15,630 nucleotides of DNA from an uncultured Oscillospiraceae bacterium. Lineage in GTDB: Bacteria > Bacillota > Clostridia > Oscillospirales > Oscillospiraceae. The DNA is taken from the NCBI GenBank assembly GCA_934565615.1, contig CAKTIH010000041.1:1-15630 (forward strand), written 5' to 3'. A program made the position numbers and the translations under genes. The notes under the pieces were generated by a model. It ran no database searches and was not told where the DNA came from. It saw only the letters and a list, made by a program, of their open reading frames with translations. This document shows, in pieces, positions 14,684-15,630 of this stretch. Within the stretch, counting starts at the first letter, position 1, and each line of letters starts with the position of its first letter.

Positions 14684-15163
14684 ATGAAAACAAAAAACGT
14701 GACGGAGAAGAATATGAAGATTTGCCTTGTTGGCTCATCTGGCGGCCATTTAACCCACCTTTATATGTTAAAGCCATTTTGGAAGGATAAAAAGCATTTT
14801 TGGGTCACATTTGATAAGGAAGATGCACGAAGTCTGCTTGAAGGCGAAAAAATGTATCCATGCTATTATCCGACAAACAGAAGTCTGAAGGCACTTATTA
14901 AAAATACCAAAATTGCGTGGGATGTGCTTCACAAGGAGAAGCCAGACTTGATTATTTCCAGCGGTGCAGCAGTTGCGGTTCCTTTCTTCTACATTGGAAA
15001 GATGATGGGAGCAAAACTGGTTTATATTGAAGTCTTTGATCGAATTGATAAGCCGACAATGACGGGTAAGATGGTTTATCCCATTGTGGACAAGTTTGTC
15101 GTGCAGTGGGAAGAACAGAAAAAGGTTTATCCAAAAGCAGTCAATCTCGGCAGCATTTTCTAA
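14684..15163 (+). CDS. Alg14/PssD-like glycosyltransferase membrane subunit
   Basis: The 159-residue protein resembles EpsF/PssD/Cps14F, the bacterial counterpart of Alg14, which anchors and assists a separate Alg13-like catalytic subunit in adding the second sugar to a lipid-linked repeat unit. MKICLVGSSGGHLTHL gives the hallmark GSSGGHL loop. The KPDLIISSGAAVAVPFFYIGK stretch and the IEVFDRIDKPTMTGK segment are typical too. GGGGAG 7 bases upstream supports ATG 14684. ATG 14714 (MKICLVG) has its own GGAG and matches homologues better, so the first ten residues may be an extension. The partner gene follows after 16 bases but is truncated. Confidence 0.88.
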   Translation: MKTKNVTEKNMKICLVGSSGGHLTHLYMLKPFWKDKKHFWVTFDKEDARSLLEGEKMYPCYYPTNRSLKALIKNTKIAWDVLHKEKPDLIISSGAAVAVPFFYIGKMMGAKLVYIEVFDRIDKPTMTGKMVYPIVDKFVVQWEEQKKVYPKAVNLGSIF

Positions 15164-15179
15164 GTAGGGGTAAGAAGTA

Positions 15180-15443
15180 ATGATTTTTGTGACAGTGGGA
15201 ACACACGAGCAGCCTTTTACCCGGCTGATTCAAAAGATAGATGAATTAAAAAGAGACGGCACAGTTCAGGACGATGTGATTATCCAGACGGGCTTCAGTA
15301 CATACGAGCCGAAATATTGTCAGTGGAGCAAGTTGATTCCGTATCAGCAGATGGTAAAAAACATGGCAGATGCCTGTATTGTGATTACCCACGGTGGGGC
15401 TAGAGATATAATAGGGTCAACCAAGAAAAACTACGATAACTAA
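15180..15443 (+). CDS. Alg13/PssE-like glycosyltransferase subunit, C-terminally truncated
   Basis: The first 73 or so residues (MIFVTVGTHEQPF, then IIQTGFSTYEPKYC, SKLIPYQQMV and VITHGG) are a clear match to the Alg13-like catalytic subunit (PssE/EpsG type). HGG is the start of the nucleotide-sugar binding loop and is normally followed by PSSF and about 80-90 more residues. Here it runs into ARDIIGSTKKNYDN and stops at 87, about half the usual 150-165. I do not find the missing part in any frame downstream, so the gene is cut at about position 15400 by foreign sequence or a rearrangement. The product lacks the sugar-nucleotide site and should be inactive. Confidence 0.85.
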   Translation: MIFVTVGTHEQPFTRLIQKIDELKRDGTVQDDVIIQTGFSTYEPKYCQWSKLIPYQQMVKNMADACIVITHGGARDIIGSTKKNYDN

Positions 15444-15630
15444 AGGGTTTTGACGGCTTGAGTTGTCCTTCAAAAGTTTTATTTGTTGAAAAGACTGCAA
15501 GAAGCGGGAAATCCTGGGGTTATATGTAGGCGGTTTTTGGAAGCTCTGTTTTGACCCACAAAAGGAGCAGCAAATAAAGATTGAAGGAGAGTTCAAGCCT
15601 ACGGTGGATTGCCTTTGTGCGACCCGCCGT
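15400..15630. other. unassigned sequence after the break in the Alg13-like gene
   Basis: From about 15400 the sequence no longer matches the glycosyltransferase and shows no convincing gene on either strand. Its last bases, GTGCGACCCGCCGT from 15617, resemble the GTGYG start of a bacterial group II intron, but only the extreme 5' end would be in the window. An insertion sequence end or other mobile DNA is equally possible. Confidence 0.3.

Noticed and set aside
14550..14777. 75-codon minus-strand open frame overlapping the Alg14-like start
   Set aside because: It runs antisense into a well-supported gene and has no homology I recognise.
1..15630. CRISPR array, tRNA or rRNA gene
   Set aside because: No regularly spaced repeats and no tRNA- or rRNA-like sequence were seen on either strand.

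Overview
The window looks like a chromosomal segment from a Gram-positive anaerobe, most likely a gut Clostridia (Oscillospirales-like) of moderately high G+C. This rests on the rplU-rpmA-obgE order, GGAGG-type ribosome binding sites, a split CpsC/CpsD-type capsule regulator with a PHP-family CpsB phosphatase, an LCP ligase and a VanZ-family protein. The genus assignment is inference. Almost everything is on the plus strand.

Housekeeping part (1-4820): the start of an unidentified minus-strand gene, then a CYTH/triphosphate tunnel protein, a DUF3298-type lipoprotein, rplU and rpmA behind a strong promoter and structured leader, an intrinsic terminator, obgE, and a vanZ-like gene coupled to obgE. 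A perfect 17-bp hairpin terminator closes the block. L27 lacks the N-terminal extension common in Firmicutes, and the Prp protease gene usually found between rplU and rpmA is also missing.

Switch (4850-6222): a XerC/D-like tyrosine recombinase is followed 3 bases after its stop codon by a probable invertible promoter. A 21-bp site (7-bp arm, asymmetric 7-bp spacer TCAAGTA, 7-bp arm) occurs three times: L (5790-5810, inverted), M (6062-6082) and R (6116-6136). Between L and M lie a leftward terminator, a rightward terminator and an extended -10 promoter that now points at the polysaccharide operon. M and R are direct repeats around a hairpin. Inversion (L x M or L x R) would turn the promoter away from the operon, and M x R recombination would excise the hairpin. 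This is the most interesting feature of the window.

Polysaccharide locus (6223-end): a membrane-anchored SGNH-like protein with degenerate catalytic blocks, a Wzz/CpsC chain-length regulator, the CpsD tyrosine kinase, the CpsB phosphatase, an LCP polymer-peptidoglycan ligase, and then a priming sugar-phosphate transferase. From the transferase onward the DNA is visibly more A+T-rich and less tightly packed. There follow rfbA (broken by a one-base frameshift), rfbD and rfbC of dTDP-L-rhamnose synthesis, then an Alg14-like and a C-terminally truncated Alg13-like pair. The host-like front module assembles, regulates and attaches the polymer. The downstream cassette makes its sugars and shows signs of transfer and decay. 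rfbB and the flippase/polymerase are not in the window.
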